From NCBI GenBank assembly GCA_029884425.1, contig JAOUHV010000019.1:1-45958 (forward strand): a stretch of DNA of 45,958 nt, read 5' to 3'. The notes beneath the pieces are model-generated. The model did not search any database, was not told the DNA's origin, and saw only the letters and a program-made list of their open reading frames with translations. Shown piece after piece: positions 1 to 7,426 of the stretch; within the stretch, counting starts at the first letter, position 1; the number at the start of each line of letters is the position of its first letter. Position numbers and translations under genes: made by a program. The DNA comes from Gammaproteobacteria bacterium (GTDB lineage: Bacteria > Pseudomonadota > Gammaproteobacteria > S012-40).

Positions 1-764
1 GCAGCCAGCGTTTTAATGACGCTAAATTTATCAATCTTGTCGTCTATCCGGCCTTTGCGACGCACGCCCGCAGTATCAATCAGCGTGAACTGCTCACCTT
101 CGTAATCGAAGGGAATATAGATACTGTCACGGGTGGTGCCCGGCATGTCGTACGCCAGCACGCGGTCTTCGCCCAGCAGGCGATTCACCAGGGTTGATTT
201 GCCCACGTTTGGGCGACCTATCACGGCAACCTTGGCGCCGCCTTCTTGTTCTGCATCCTCTTCGGTTTCTTCGATGACCGGCAATTGCGCAAAAACTTCG
301 TCGAGCAGCGCGGAAATGCCCTCGCCATGCGCTGAGGAAATACCGTACGGTTGCCCTAAGCCCAAACTATGAAATTCCACGCCGGCAACATTTTTGTCCT
401 GGCGTTCAGTTTTGTTCACCGTTAGAAATACCGGCTTGTTTAGCATGCGCAATTGCTGGGCAATGTCTTGATCGCCGGCACTCAAGCCGCTGAGACCATC
501 GACCACAAACAAAATGGCATCGGCTTCTTCCATCGCCTGTTTTGCCTGTTCGGCGATGTAGGCATCAATGCCATCGCCGCCAGTTAATCCACCGGTATCG
601 ACCACGATAAATTGCCTGTCATCGTATTCCGCCCGTCCATAGCGGCGATCGCGGGTTAATCCGGAAATGTCGGCAACCAGCGCATCTCGCGTTTTGGTAA
701 GTCGGTTATAGAGAGTGGACTTCCCCACATTGGGGCGCCCAACCAAAGCAATGACGTGTTTCAC
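1..764 (-). CDS. der: Ribosome-assembly GTPase Der (EngA), 5' part only
   Basis: Der is a double-GTPase that acts in 50S ribosomal subunit maturation in the cytoplasm. The visible 254 residues hold the first G domain (P-loop GRPNVGKST right at the N-terminus, switch DTGG, NKTE) and the start of the second (a second GRPNVGKST, then DTAGVRRK). The gene runs off the left edge, so the rest of G domain 2 and the KH-like domain are missing. I chose the GTG at 764 because it gives [12 protein letters not shown], the usual Der N-terminus; an AAGAG sequence lies upstream. It follows bamB by 33 bp on the same strand, the common gammaproteobacterial order bamB-der. Confidence 0.95.
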   Translation of the reverse strand, partial: MKHVIALVGRPNVGKSTLYNRLTKTRDALVADISGLTRDRRYGRAEYDDRQFIVVDTGGLTGGDGIDAYIAEQAKQAMEEADAILFVVDGLSGLSAGDQDIAQQLRMLNKPVFLTVNKTERQDKNVAGVEFHSLGLGQPYGISSAHGEGISALLDEVFAQLPVIEETEEDAEQEGGAKVAVIGRPNVGKSTLVNRLLGEDRVLAYDMPGTTRDSIYIPFDYEGEQFTLIDTAGVRRKGRIDDKIDKFSVIKTLA

Positions 765-797
765 GGTAATAAACTCTTTTTACGGTCCGATTCGAAC

Positions 798-2018
798 CTA
801 ATGACGTTCTTGCAGCACGGCAATCACGCCGCGCCGATAACTAAGGATAATGCGACCATCGACCACTTGGGCGGCATGCGCCATACCAACCGTGTCCGGC
901 CAAAACTGGTCATTCACATGATCCAGTTCATCCGCCAATTCATCCACATGACTGGCCTGCATCACATTTTTTGCCGGCAATTGCGCCAGCAGACTGCCAT
1001 CGCTGCTATCGACCCAATACAGTATGCCCAGTCGATCACCGACCAGCAGTTTGTTTCCCATCACCACCGGCGCTGTCGCTGCCAGTGCTGACAATAAATC
1101 CTGCTTCCACAGTGTCGCACCACTGCTGGCGTCCAGTGCCCACAACTGACCTTCGGTGTCAGTAAGATAAAGCTGTTTGCCGTCTTTCACCAAATTGCGG
1201 TAAACCGACATTTCACGAGTCCAGATAGTGCGTCCACTGTCGGCGGCCAATGCCGTCACTCGTCCCTGGTAGCTCGCGACATAAATCACGCCATCGGCAT
1301 ATACCAGATCCGCATCGATATCGACCATGCGCTCCAGTTCCGAACGGCCTCGCGGTACAGCCACCGCCACATCCCAGATTTGTTTGCCATCGTGCTGTGA
1401 CAGCGCCACTAATTTTCCACTGGCAAAACCCACCACCACCATGTCATTGACCAGCAGCGGCGTGCTGCTGCCACGCAGACTCAGCAGGGGAACAGTGCGA
1501 TCAAACACCCACAACTGTTTGCCACTGGCGGCCTGCAGCCCGATCACCCGGCCATCGCCAGTACGAACTATCACCCGACCATTGGCCGCCACCGGTGCCG
1601 CGAGTACTTCACTGGAGACATCCGTGCGCCACAGCACATCACCGTTTCGCGGATCCAAGGCAATGATCTTGGCGTCGGAGGTACCCAGCAGCAACATACC
1701 CTCGCCCAGGGAAGGGCCTGCTGAAAACCGTGCTGGCACACGAACCTGCCAATTAACGCGACCGCTATCGAGGTCATAACTGCTCACCTGGCCACTGGCA
1801 TCGGCCATGTACACATGGCCATTGTGTACCAGAGGACGATTCGCCAGATACTGATCCAGGTCCGCACCTAATTCATCACCCCACAGCACTTTGACTTTGG
1901 CCTGCGGCAACACAGGAACGAACTTCGACAGTTCGTGCACATCAATGTCTTTCGGCGGTGTAGAGCACGCGGCCAGCAACAGCGGCAGCAACAATAGCGC
2001 GTGGGCCAGTCTTTTCAT
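798..2018 (-). CDS. bamB: Outer-membrane assembly lipoprotein BamB
   Basis: BamB is the beta-propeller lipoprotein of the BAM complex, which inserts beta-barrel proteins into the outer membrane. The 406-residue product has a lipoprotein signal (hydrophobic run LLLLPLLLAAC, lipidated Cys18). Repeated PQQ-like blades follow, for example GHVYMADASGQVSSYDLDSG, GRVIVRTGDGRVIGLQAASG and GKLVALSQHDGKQIWD. Length is close to the E. coli protein (392). It starts directly after the yfgM stop, so the two are probably translationally coupled, and der follows. Assignment is firm from sequence pattern plus context. Confidence 0.95.
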   Translation of the reverse strand: MKRLAHALLLLPLLLAACSTPPKDIDVHELSKFVPVLPQAKVKVLWGDELGADLDQYLANRPLVHNGHVYMADASGQVSSYDLDSGRVNWQVRVPARFSAGPSLGEGMLLLGTSDAKIIALDPRNGDVLWRTDVSSEVLAAPVAANGRVIVRTGDGRVIGLQAASGKQLWVFDRTVPLLSLRGSSTPLLVNDMVVVGFASGKLVALSQHDGKQIWDVAVAVPRGRSELERMVDIDADLVYADGVIYVASYQGRVTALAADSGRTIWTREMSVYRNLVKDGKQLYLTDTEGQLWALDASSGATLWKQDLLSALAATAPVVMGNKLLVGDRLGILYWVDSSDGSLLAQLPAKNVMQASHVDELADELDHVNDQFWPDTVGMAHAAQVVDGRIILSYRRGVIAVLQERH

Positions 2019-2019
2019 T

Positions 2020-2658
2020 TTAGGACGCCGCCACCAATCCCAAATTATCTATTTTCATCTGCACCAGAGAGCGCAATTGTGAAGCCAATTCCTGATCGTC
2101 CAACGCTGTCTGGTAAGCCGTTCTTGCTGCGGCCACATCACCTTTTTGCGCGTACGCATCACCACGAACAACCGCGTAGCTGGAACGGAAACTTTCGGGC
2201 ACTTCACCACCGAGTTGCGCCAACGCTGCATCCACTTGCTGTTGCGCCAACAGCACTTTGGCCAAACGCAATTTGGCAATCGCCTTCAGCTCGACCTGAT
2301 CAGCGTGATCTGCCGCCCACTGCAGGCGCAGTTTGGCGTTATCCAGCTCACCTTTTTCAGCTTCAATTTTGGCCAGCGCCAATGCAGCCAACGGCGCATA
2401 ACCGGAATCACTGTTCTTTTCAATCAAGGCTGATGCCCGGCTGGCCGCGGCTTCCACATCACCACGCTGCAGCTCATCCATCATCTGGCTGTAATCTGCT
2501 GAAACACGCGCCTTGGCGGATTCCTGAAAATCCATCCACACCCGACCACCCACAACGCCAGAAATCAAAAACACGACGCCAATCAATGTGATTTTGCCGT
2601 ACTTTTCCCACCACACTCTCAGTTCTGCAACTTGCTCTTGATCGGTTCTTCCAACCAC
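2020..2658 (-). CDS. yfgM: YfgM-like ancillary SecYEG translocon protein (TPR)
   Basis: The protein has 212 residues: a short cytoplasmic N-terminus rich in charged residues (EQVAELRVWWEKYG), one transmembrane segment at about residues 22-40, then a periplasmic helical region with TPR-like repeats (LAALALAKIEAEKGELDNA; VVRGDAYAQKGDVAAARTAY). This is the layout of YfgM, an inner-membrane protein known to associate with SecYEG and periplasmic chaperones. The position between hisS and bamB is the conserved one. The gap from hisS is 21 bp. Confidence 0.9.
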   Translation of the reverse strand: MVGRTDQEQVAELRVWWEKYGKITLIGVVFLISGVVGGRVWMDFQESAKARVSADYSQMMDELQRGDVEAAASRASALIEKNSDSGYAPLAALALAKIEAEKGELDNAKLRLQWAADHADQVELKAIAKLRLAKVLLAQQQVDAALAQLGGEVPESFRSSYAVVRGDAYAQKGDVAAARTAYQTALDDQELASQLRSLVQMKIDNLGLVAAS

Positions 2659-2679
2659 GGGTCTGCCCTCTGACTATGT

Positions 2680-3951
2680 TTAAATTTGTTGTGAAAAATA
2701 TTCGGCGACAGCATCCAACGACATGGAAATCTGCTCACCCTCGCCGCGCAATGGCTTGATCGCCACTTCGTTTCTGCTCACTTCGTCCTCGCCCAGCAGC
2801 AACGCCCAACGCGCACCGCAACGATCGGCGCGCTTCATCTGCGCCTTGAAACCACCGCCGCCGGCGTTCGCCAGCAAGCGCAGTGCCGGCATGCGATCGC
2901 GCAACTCTTCGGCCAACAACATTCCGCGCTGCTCAGCGACATCCCCCATCATGGCAAGAAATAAATGCGGCTGCCCGGCATCCACCTGCAAACCAACTTC
3001 TTCCATGATCGCTACCAAACGTTCCATGCCCATTGCGAAGCCCACTGCCGGTGTTGGCTTGCCGCCCAGATACGACACCAGCCCGTCAAATCGGCCGCCA
3101 GCGCAAACCGTCCCTTGCGCACCCAGACGATCCGTCACCCATTCAAAAACGGTGCGACTGTAATAATCCAGACCACGCACCAAACGTGGATTAATCTGGT
3201 ACTTCACCTTAGCCGCGTCTAACCGCGCCGTCAAAAGCTGAAAATGCGCGCGCGATTCATCATCCAGATAATCCATCAGCACCGGCGCATTTTGCACCAC
3301 CGCCTGCACTTGTGGATTCTTGCTGTCCAATACGCGCAGGGGATTTCCTTCCAGGCGACGCAAGCTGTCTTCGTCCAGTTGATCCTTGTGCGCACTGAGA
3401 TATTCAACCAGTTTATCGCGATAAACTGCACGCGCTTCAAGCGAGCCCAAACTGTTTATCTGCAGCGTCACATCGTCGAGCAAGCCCAGCATTTTCCACA
3501 GGCGACGCGTCATCAAAATCAGTTCGGCATCAATGTCCGGATCTGCCAGCCCAAACACCTCGACGCCGATTTGGTAAAACTGGCGATAGCGACCTTTTTG
3601 CGGCCGCTCATGGCGGAACATCGGACCTTTGTACCACAACCGCTGAGTCTGGTTGTGCAACATGCCATTTTCTATCGCCGCACGAACACAGCCCGCCGTA
3701 CCTTCGGGACGCAAGGTGAGATTGTCACCGTTGCGGTCTTCAAAGGTGTACATTTCCTTTTCAACGATGTCCGTTACCTCGCCAATCGAGCGCTTGAACA
3801 ACTCGGTTTTTTCGACGACAGGCAGACGAATTTCCTGGTAACCATAGTTATCAAGCACGCGCCCGACCACTGACTCCAAGTGGTGCCAATAGGGCATATG
3901 CTCCGGCAGGATGTCGTGCATCCCGCGAATGGATTTGATTTGATTTGACAA
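2680..3951 (-). CDS. hisS: Histidyl-tRNA synthetase
   Basis: Class II aminoacyl-tRNA synthetase that charges tRNA-His. Visible family motifs are the N-terminal IRGMHDILP, motif 2 ([19 protein letters not shown]), the histidine-A motif [15 protein letters not shown], motif 3 around GFAMGMERL, and an anticodon-binding domain at the C-terminus. The open frame extends to a GTG at 3972 with no ribosome site. I prefer the TTG at 3951: GGAG lies 6 nt upstream and the product (423 aa, [11 protein letters not shown]) aligns with E. coli HisS (424 aa). rodZ lies upstream across a gap that holds a perfect inverted repeat. ispG, often found here, is absent. Confidence 0.95.
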   Translation of the reverse strand: MSNQIKSIRGMHDILPEHMPYWHHLESVVGRVLDNYGYQEIRLPVVEKTELFKRSIGEVTDIVEKEMYTFEDRNGDNLTLRPEGTAGCVRAAIENGMLHNQTQRLWYKGPMFRHERPQKGRYRQFYQIGVEVFGLADPDIDAELILMTRRLWKMLGLLDDVTLQINSLGSLEARAVYRDKLVEYLSAHKDQLDEDSLRRLEGNPLRVLDSKNPQVQAVVQNAPVLMDYLDDESRAHFQLLTARLDAAKVKYQINPRLVRGLDYYSRTVFEWVTDRLGAQGTVCAGGRFDGLVSYLGGKPTPAVGFAMGMERLVAIMEEVGLQVDAGQPHLFLAMMGDVAEQRGMLLAEELRDRMPALRLLANAGGGGFKAQMKRADRCGARWALLLGEDEVSRNEVAIKPLRGEGEQISMSLDAVAEYFSQQI

Positions 3952-3982
3952 CAAACTACTCCGAAGAAACACCGGAAATGCA

Positions 3983-4006
3983 GCAGCGCAGTTCTAACTG
4001 CGCTGC
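3983..4006. repeat. Perfect 11-bp inverted repeat between rodZ and hisS
   Basis: GCAGCGCAGTT is followed after two bases by its exact reverse complement, giving a strong hairpin on either strand. In the minus-strand transcript it lies 8 nt after the rodZ stop. It is not followed by a run of U, so it is not a standard intrinsic terminator; it could be an mRNA-stability or attenuation element. Confidence 0.6.
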
Positions 4007-4014
4007 CATCTGAT

Positions 4015-4638
4015 TTACTGCTGTTCCGTGGTGGACAGGTCAGCAAAACCCTCGCTATCGATGCTGTTGTTAGCGCTTGGTGCGGGCAGGGCCAGTTCAT
4101 TCGTCACCTGGGCAGCACCGTCAGTCGCTACCTCAGCAGACGCGGCAGGTGCCACATCAACCTGTTCTGCGACGGTTTGCTCGGTCGCTGTATTCTCGCC
4201 AAAGGTCGAGGCCCACAACACCACCAGCAGAGCACCCACACCAACCAGCGCGTACGACACCCAGCGAACCGGCACCGGGCCGCCATTCACATTTTCGCGC
4301 AATGACACGCGCGCCAAGGTCGGTTGATTGCTTTCACCGCCGGCAGCTTCGTACATGCGAACCAGTTCTTGCGCATCCAAATTGAGCATTTCTGCGTAGC
4401 GAGCCAAAAAGTTGCGCACAAAAATAGGAGCCGGTAGATTGGCAAAATCGTCCGATTCCAACGCACGCAACTGCTGCACGCTGATTTTCATGCGTGATGC
4501 GGCATCCATCTCGCTGATAACCGCTTCCTCGCGGCGACTTTTCAGCAACTTGCCAGGGCCTTCGACGACAGGCGGGTTGGCTGCCTCGCTGGTCACCAGC
4601 TCGATATTCGCGCGTTCTTCAGTGGTATTGATTGTCAT
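4015..4638 (-). CDS. rodZ: RodZ-like cytoskeletal protein, short form
   Basis: RodZ links the MreB cytoskeleton to the membrane and helps keep rod shape. The product (207 aa from the ATG at 4638) has an N-terminal HTH domain at about residues 30-95 (GKLLKSRREEAVISEMDAASRMKIS... PIFVRNFLARYAEML), a basic stretch, and one transmembrane segment at about 127-144. A low-complexity Ala/Thr/Glu tail of some 60 residues follows. E. coli RodZ has 337 residues and ends in a periplasmic beta domain (DUF4115) that I cannot find here. An ATG at 4689 is possible (224 aa, 3 bp after pilF), but the purine-rich AGGAAGAG precedes 4638. The pilF-rodZ order supports the name. Confidence 0.85.
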   Translation of the reverse strand: MTINTTEERANIELVTSEAANPPVVEGPGKLLKSRREEAVISEMDAASRMKISVQQLRALESDDFANLPAPIFVRNFLARYAEMLNLDAQELVRMYEAAGGESNQPTLARVSLRENVNGGPVPVRWVSYALVGVGALLVVLWASTFGENTATEQTVAEQVDVAPAASAEVATDGAAQVTNELALPAPSANNSIDSEGFADLSTTEQQ

Positions 4639-4692
4639 GGTCTGTTCTCTTCCTCGGTTTGCCTTCTGCTCGGCGGCAGAAAACGTCATCTG

Positions 4693-5454
4693 TTATTCAG
4701 GCTGTGCCAGCTGTATCGCCCAGGGCGATGCCGGAAACTGACTTTTCAGCCGCTGTTCCATTTTTTCTGCGCGGGCAAGTTCACCGCGTGCTTTGGCGAC
4801 TCTTGCCGCCAACCAGACACTTTCTGCGTTAGCCGGCTGTTTTTGATCGTATCGCTGCAGATAATCCGCAGCGGCAGCGTAATCCTGCTGGTCCACACTC
4901 ATCCGAGCCAATGCCAGCAAGGACTGCGGCATATCCGGCTGCAATGCCAATGCTTTGGCATAGAGCTCTTTTGCTTTGTCATCTGCCCCCGCGCGCTCGG
5001 CACAGTTGCCGGCATTTTCGTAGGCTAGCTGCGGCGTGCGATACCACGGATTGGCCACCGCCTGCACAAAATAGCTCTCGGCGTCCGAATAATCGGTTTT
5101 GTTGCACAAGAATACGCCGTAATTGTTGCTGTATTCGCCAAATTCTGCGCTTTCACGCGGCACGTATTGCAGGGCTTTGCGGTAGTAATATTCCGCCTGT
5201 TTCAAATCGCCGACGCGGGCATAGGTGGTCGCCAGCAGCTCATGAATCTGGCTATCCTGCGGCTTGGCCGCGGCGGCCTTGCGTAACTTGTCCAGCGCAA
5301 CATCGTATTGGCCGAGGCGATAATATTTTCCAGCTTCGTCCAGATTGGTTCGCGCCACTTCATCAGGCGAAACAGCCCCGCTTTGCCCCAACGACGCACA
5401 GCCAGCGAGCGCCATGATCGCCAAAGCACCAACCAGCCCGAATCTGATTTTCAT
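4693..5454 (-). CDS. pilF: Type IV pilus assembly lipoprotein PilF/PilW (TPR)
   Basis: PilF (PilW) is an outer-membrane lipoprotein needed for assembly of the PilQ secretin in type IV pilus systems. The 253-residue product has a lipoprotein signal with lipobox LAGC (Cys19). It then carries a series of TPR repeats (AGKYYRLGQYDVALDKLRKA; YYRKALQY; GVFLCNKTDYSDAESYFVQAV; NCAERAGADDKAKELYAKAL). Its position between rlmN and rodZ is the conserved one. No other pilus genes are in the window. The gap to rlmN is 12 bp, consistent with one transcript. Confidence 0.9.
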   Translation of the reverse strand: MKIRFGLVGALAIMALAGCASLGQSGAVSPDEVARTNLDEAGKYYRLGQYDVALDKLRKAAAAKPQDSQIHELLATTYARVGDLKQAEYYYRKALQYVPRESAEFGEYSNNYGVFLCNKTDYSDAESYFVQAVANPWYRTPQLAYENAGNCAERAGADDKAKELYAKALALQPDMPQSLLALARMSVDQQDYAAAADYLQRYDQKQPANAESVWLAARVAKARGELARAEKMEQRLKSQFPASPWAIQLAQPE

Positions 5455-5466
5455 CGCCCGCTCCCT

Positions 5467-6570
5467 TTATCGTTGCTGCGCCAAACGAATCGTGCGTCTG
5501 GTCTTATCCTGAACCTTGCCGGCCAATTGGCCGCAGGCCGCATCAATATCATCACCCCTGGTTTTACGCACCGTGGTGGTATAACCCGCGTTAATGAGCA
5601 TGTTCTGGAATCGCAATACGCTGTCGGCGTCCGAGCGCTGATACGGCGAGTTGGGGAAGGGATTAAACGGTATCAAGTTCACCTTGGAAGGAATTCCCTT
5701 CAGCAACTTAATCAACTCACGGGCGTGCTGCGGCTGGTCGTTCACTCCCGCCAGCATGACATACTCAAATGTCACTTTAGCACGAGCGGAATCTTTCACG
5801 TAGTTGCGACATGCCTCCAGCAGCATTTCGACCGGATATTTGCGATTGAGCGGCACCAGCTCGTCACGCAACTTGTTGTTGGTTGCATGCAGCGACACTG
5901 CCAGCGCCACGTCCGTATCCCGTTGCAAATCCATCAGGGCCGGCACCACACCCGCCGTACTGATGGTCACCCGCCGGCGCGACAAGCCAAAGGCATTATC
6001 ATCCAGCAAAATCTCTATTACTTTTAACACATTATCATAATTGAGCAGTGGTTCGCCCATGCCCATGAAGACAACATTGGAAATAATGCGTTCCGCGTTC
6101 GGTTCAAACTGGCCGAGCATTTTCGCTGCCAGCCATACCTGACCGATAATTTCACCGACTGTCAGGTTACGATTAAATCCCTGCTGTGCCGTCGAACAAA
6201 ACGAACAATTGAGGATGCAGCCCACCTGGGAGGAAATGCACAGCGTGCCGCGATTGACCTCGGGAATGTATACCGTCTCGATACAGTTACCATCCTCCAG
6301 GCGCAACAGCCACTTGTGCGTACCATCACTGGCCGCCTGATCGACCACCACCTGCGGCGGACGAATCTCCGCATGTTCGGTCAGGCGCGCGCGCAACTCC
6401 TTCGACAGATTGCTCATCTGCTCAAAGTCAGTCACACCCAACTGGTAGATCCATTTAATCAGCTGCGTAGAACGAAAGGGCTTCTCGCCAATTTTGACAA
6501 AGAAGCCCTTCAGATCGTCATAGCCGAGATCCAGCAGATTAGTTCGCTGCATCACGTCGGTCATTGCCAC
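5467..6570 (-). CDS. rlmN: Dual-specificity 23S rRNA/tRNA adenine-C2 methyltransferase RlmN
   Basis: Radical-SAM enzyme that methylates C2 of A2503 in 23S rRNA and A37 in some tRNAs. The 367-residue product shows the radical-SAM cluster motif CxxxCxxC at Cys118, Cys122 and Cys125 (CILNCSFC). It also has the [14 protein letters not shown]-binding segment and the C-terminal catalytic Cys346 ([10 protein letters not shown]) that forms the methyl-transfer intermediate. It lies 30 bp after ndk and 12 bp before pilF, the usual ndk-rlmN-pilF order. It depends on Fe-S supply, which the neighbouring isc operon would provide. Confidence 0.97.
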   Translation of the reverse strand: MAMTDVMQRTNLLDLGYDDLKGFFVKIGEKPFRSTQLIKWIYQLGVTDFEQMSNLSKELRARLTEHAEIRPPQVVVDQAASDGTHKWLLRLEDGNCIETVYIPEVNRGTLCISSQVGCILNCSFCSTAQQGFNRNLTVGEIIGQVWLAAKMLGQFEPNAERIISNVVFMGMGEPLLNYDNVLKVIEILLDDNAFGLSRRRVTISTAGVVPALMDLQRDTDVALAVSLHATNNKLRDELVPLNRKYPVEMLLEACRNYVKDSARAKVTFEYVMLAGVNDQPQHARELIKLLKGIPSKVNLIPFNPFPNSPYQRSDADSVLRFQNMLINAGYTTTVRKTRGDDIDAACGQLAGKVQDKTRRTIRLAQQR

Positions 6571-6600
6571 ATCACTCTTGGGCTTATCGCCCTGTAAAAA

Positions 6601-7032
6601 TTAACGCGTGCGTGGGCACAACTCGGTAGCGCTGAAGAAAAATGCAATTTCGTTCTTCGCATTTTCCAGGCTGTCAGAGCCGTGAACCGCATTTTCATCG
6701 ATGCTGGAGGCGAAATCCGCACGGATAGTACCTGGAGCCGCATCCTTAGGATTGGTGGCACCCATCACTTCGCGGTGCTTGGCAACGGCATTTTCACCTT
6801 CCAGCACCTGGATCATCACAGGACCGGAGGTCATGAAGCTCACCAGATCGTTATAGAATGGACGCGCCTTGTGCACTTCGTAAAAACCGCCCGCCTGGGC
6901 TTTGGTCAGGTGCGCCATCTTGGCTGCCACAACGCGCAGACCCGCCTTTTCGAAGCGTGCATAGATTTCACCGATTACATTTTTTGCCACTGCATCGGGC
7001 TTGATAATAGAAATAGTACGTTCAATCGCCAT
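6601..7032 (-). CDS. ndk: Nucleoside diphosphate kinase
   Basis: Ndk transfers the gamma phosphate of ATP to other nucleoside diphosphates through a phosphohistidine. The ATG at 7032 gives [18 protein letters not shown] and a 143-residue protein, the length of E. coli Ndk. The catalytic His117 lies in [12 protein letters not shown] sits just upstream of this start. A longer in-frame extension of 23 residues upstream is not family-like and covers the promoter. It is the first gene of the minus-strand block leading to der. Confidence 0.97.
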   Translation of the reverse strand: MAIERTISIIKPDAVAKNVIGEIYARFEKAGLRVVAAKMAHLTKAQAGGFYEVHKARPFYNDLVSFMTSGPVMIQVLEGENAVAKHREVMGATNPKDAAPGTIRADFASSIDENAVHGSDSLENAKNEIAFFFSATELCPRTR

Positions 7033-7072
7033 CTGTCTCACTCCAAAATAGACCTGAATTCGAAAACGCGTC

Positions 7073-7101
7073 ATTCTATCGTCAGACCCTTGCGCAAGCA
7101 A
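7073..7101 (-). promoter_or_regulatory. Sigma-70-type promoter for ndk-rlmN-pilF
   Basis: On the minus strand TTGCTT (7101-7096) and TAGAAT (7078-7073) are separated by 17 bp. The start point would fall near 7066, about 35 nt before the ndk ATG. Inferred from sequence only. Confidence 0.55.
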
Positions 7102-7426
7102 ACGCCACGGTGCTATTTCGTTGATCGATCAAGACAAACTGTGACCCAAGTCCAATAAATTCCCTTATCCCCATCCCGGATAGGCCGATTAAAGCACTGG
7201 AATAATAGGCAAATACGACCTGGCAGAGCGTTGTTTTAACTGGGTTTTATTGAAATACCCAACTCTGTTAATGGTTCGTTAATCTGTTTTTTGGGATAAT
7301 ACCCCAGCAATTTTATACCTATTTTAAAAGGTTTGGAGCGCCTTCACTCCGCACAGGTCCGCCTTGCGCAGTAAAGGATTATCAAGTAGCTTACACGGGT
7401 TTAGCGATAGAGCCAGAGTGTTGACT
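7102..7426. other. Noncoding region between divergent ndk and lipoprotein gene
   Basis: This stretch is AT-rich around 7200-7330. It must hold the promoter of the plus-strand lipoprotein gene. The candidates GATAAT (7295-7300) and TATACC (7315-7320) lack a good -35 box. I saw no RNA gene and no match to a known riboswitch consensus that I can recall. Confidence 0.4.

Noticed and set aside
7200-7426. Possible riboswitch in the leader of the beta-helix lipoprotein gene
   Set aside because: Short imperfect hairpins only; no match to the conserved core of the c-di-GMP or other riboswitch classes that I can recall.
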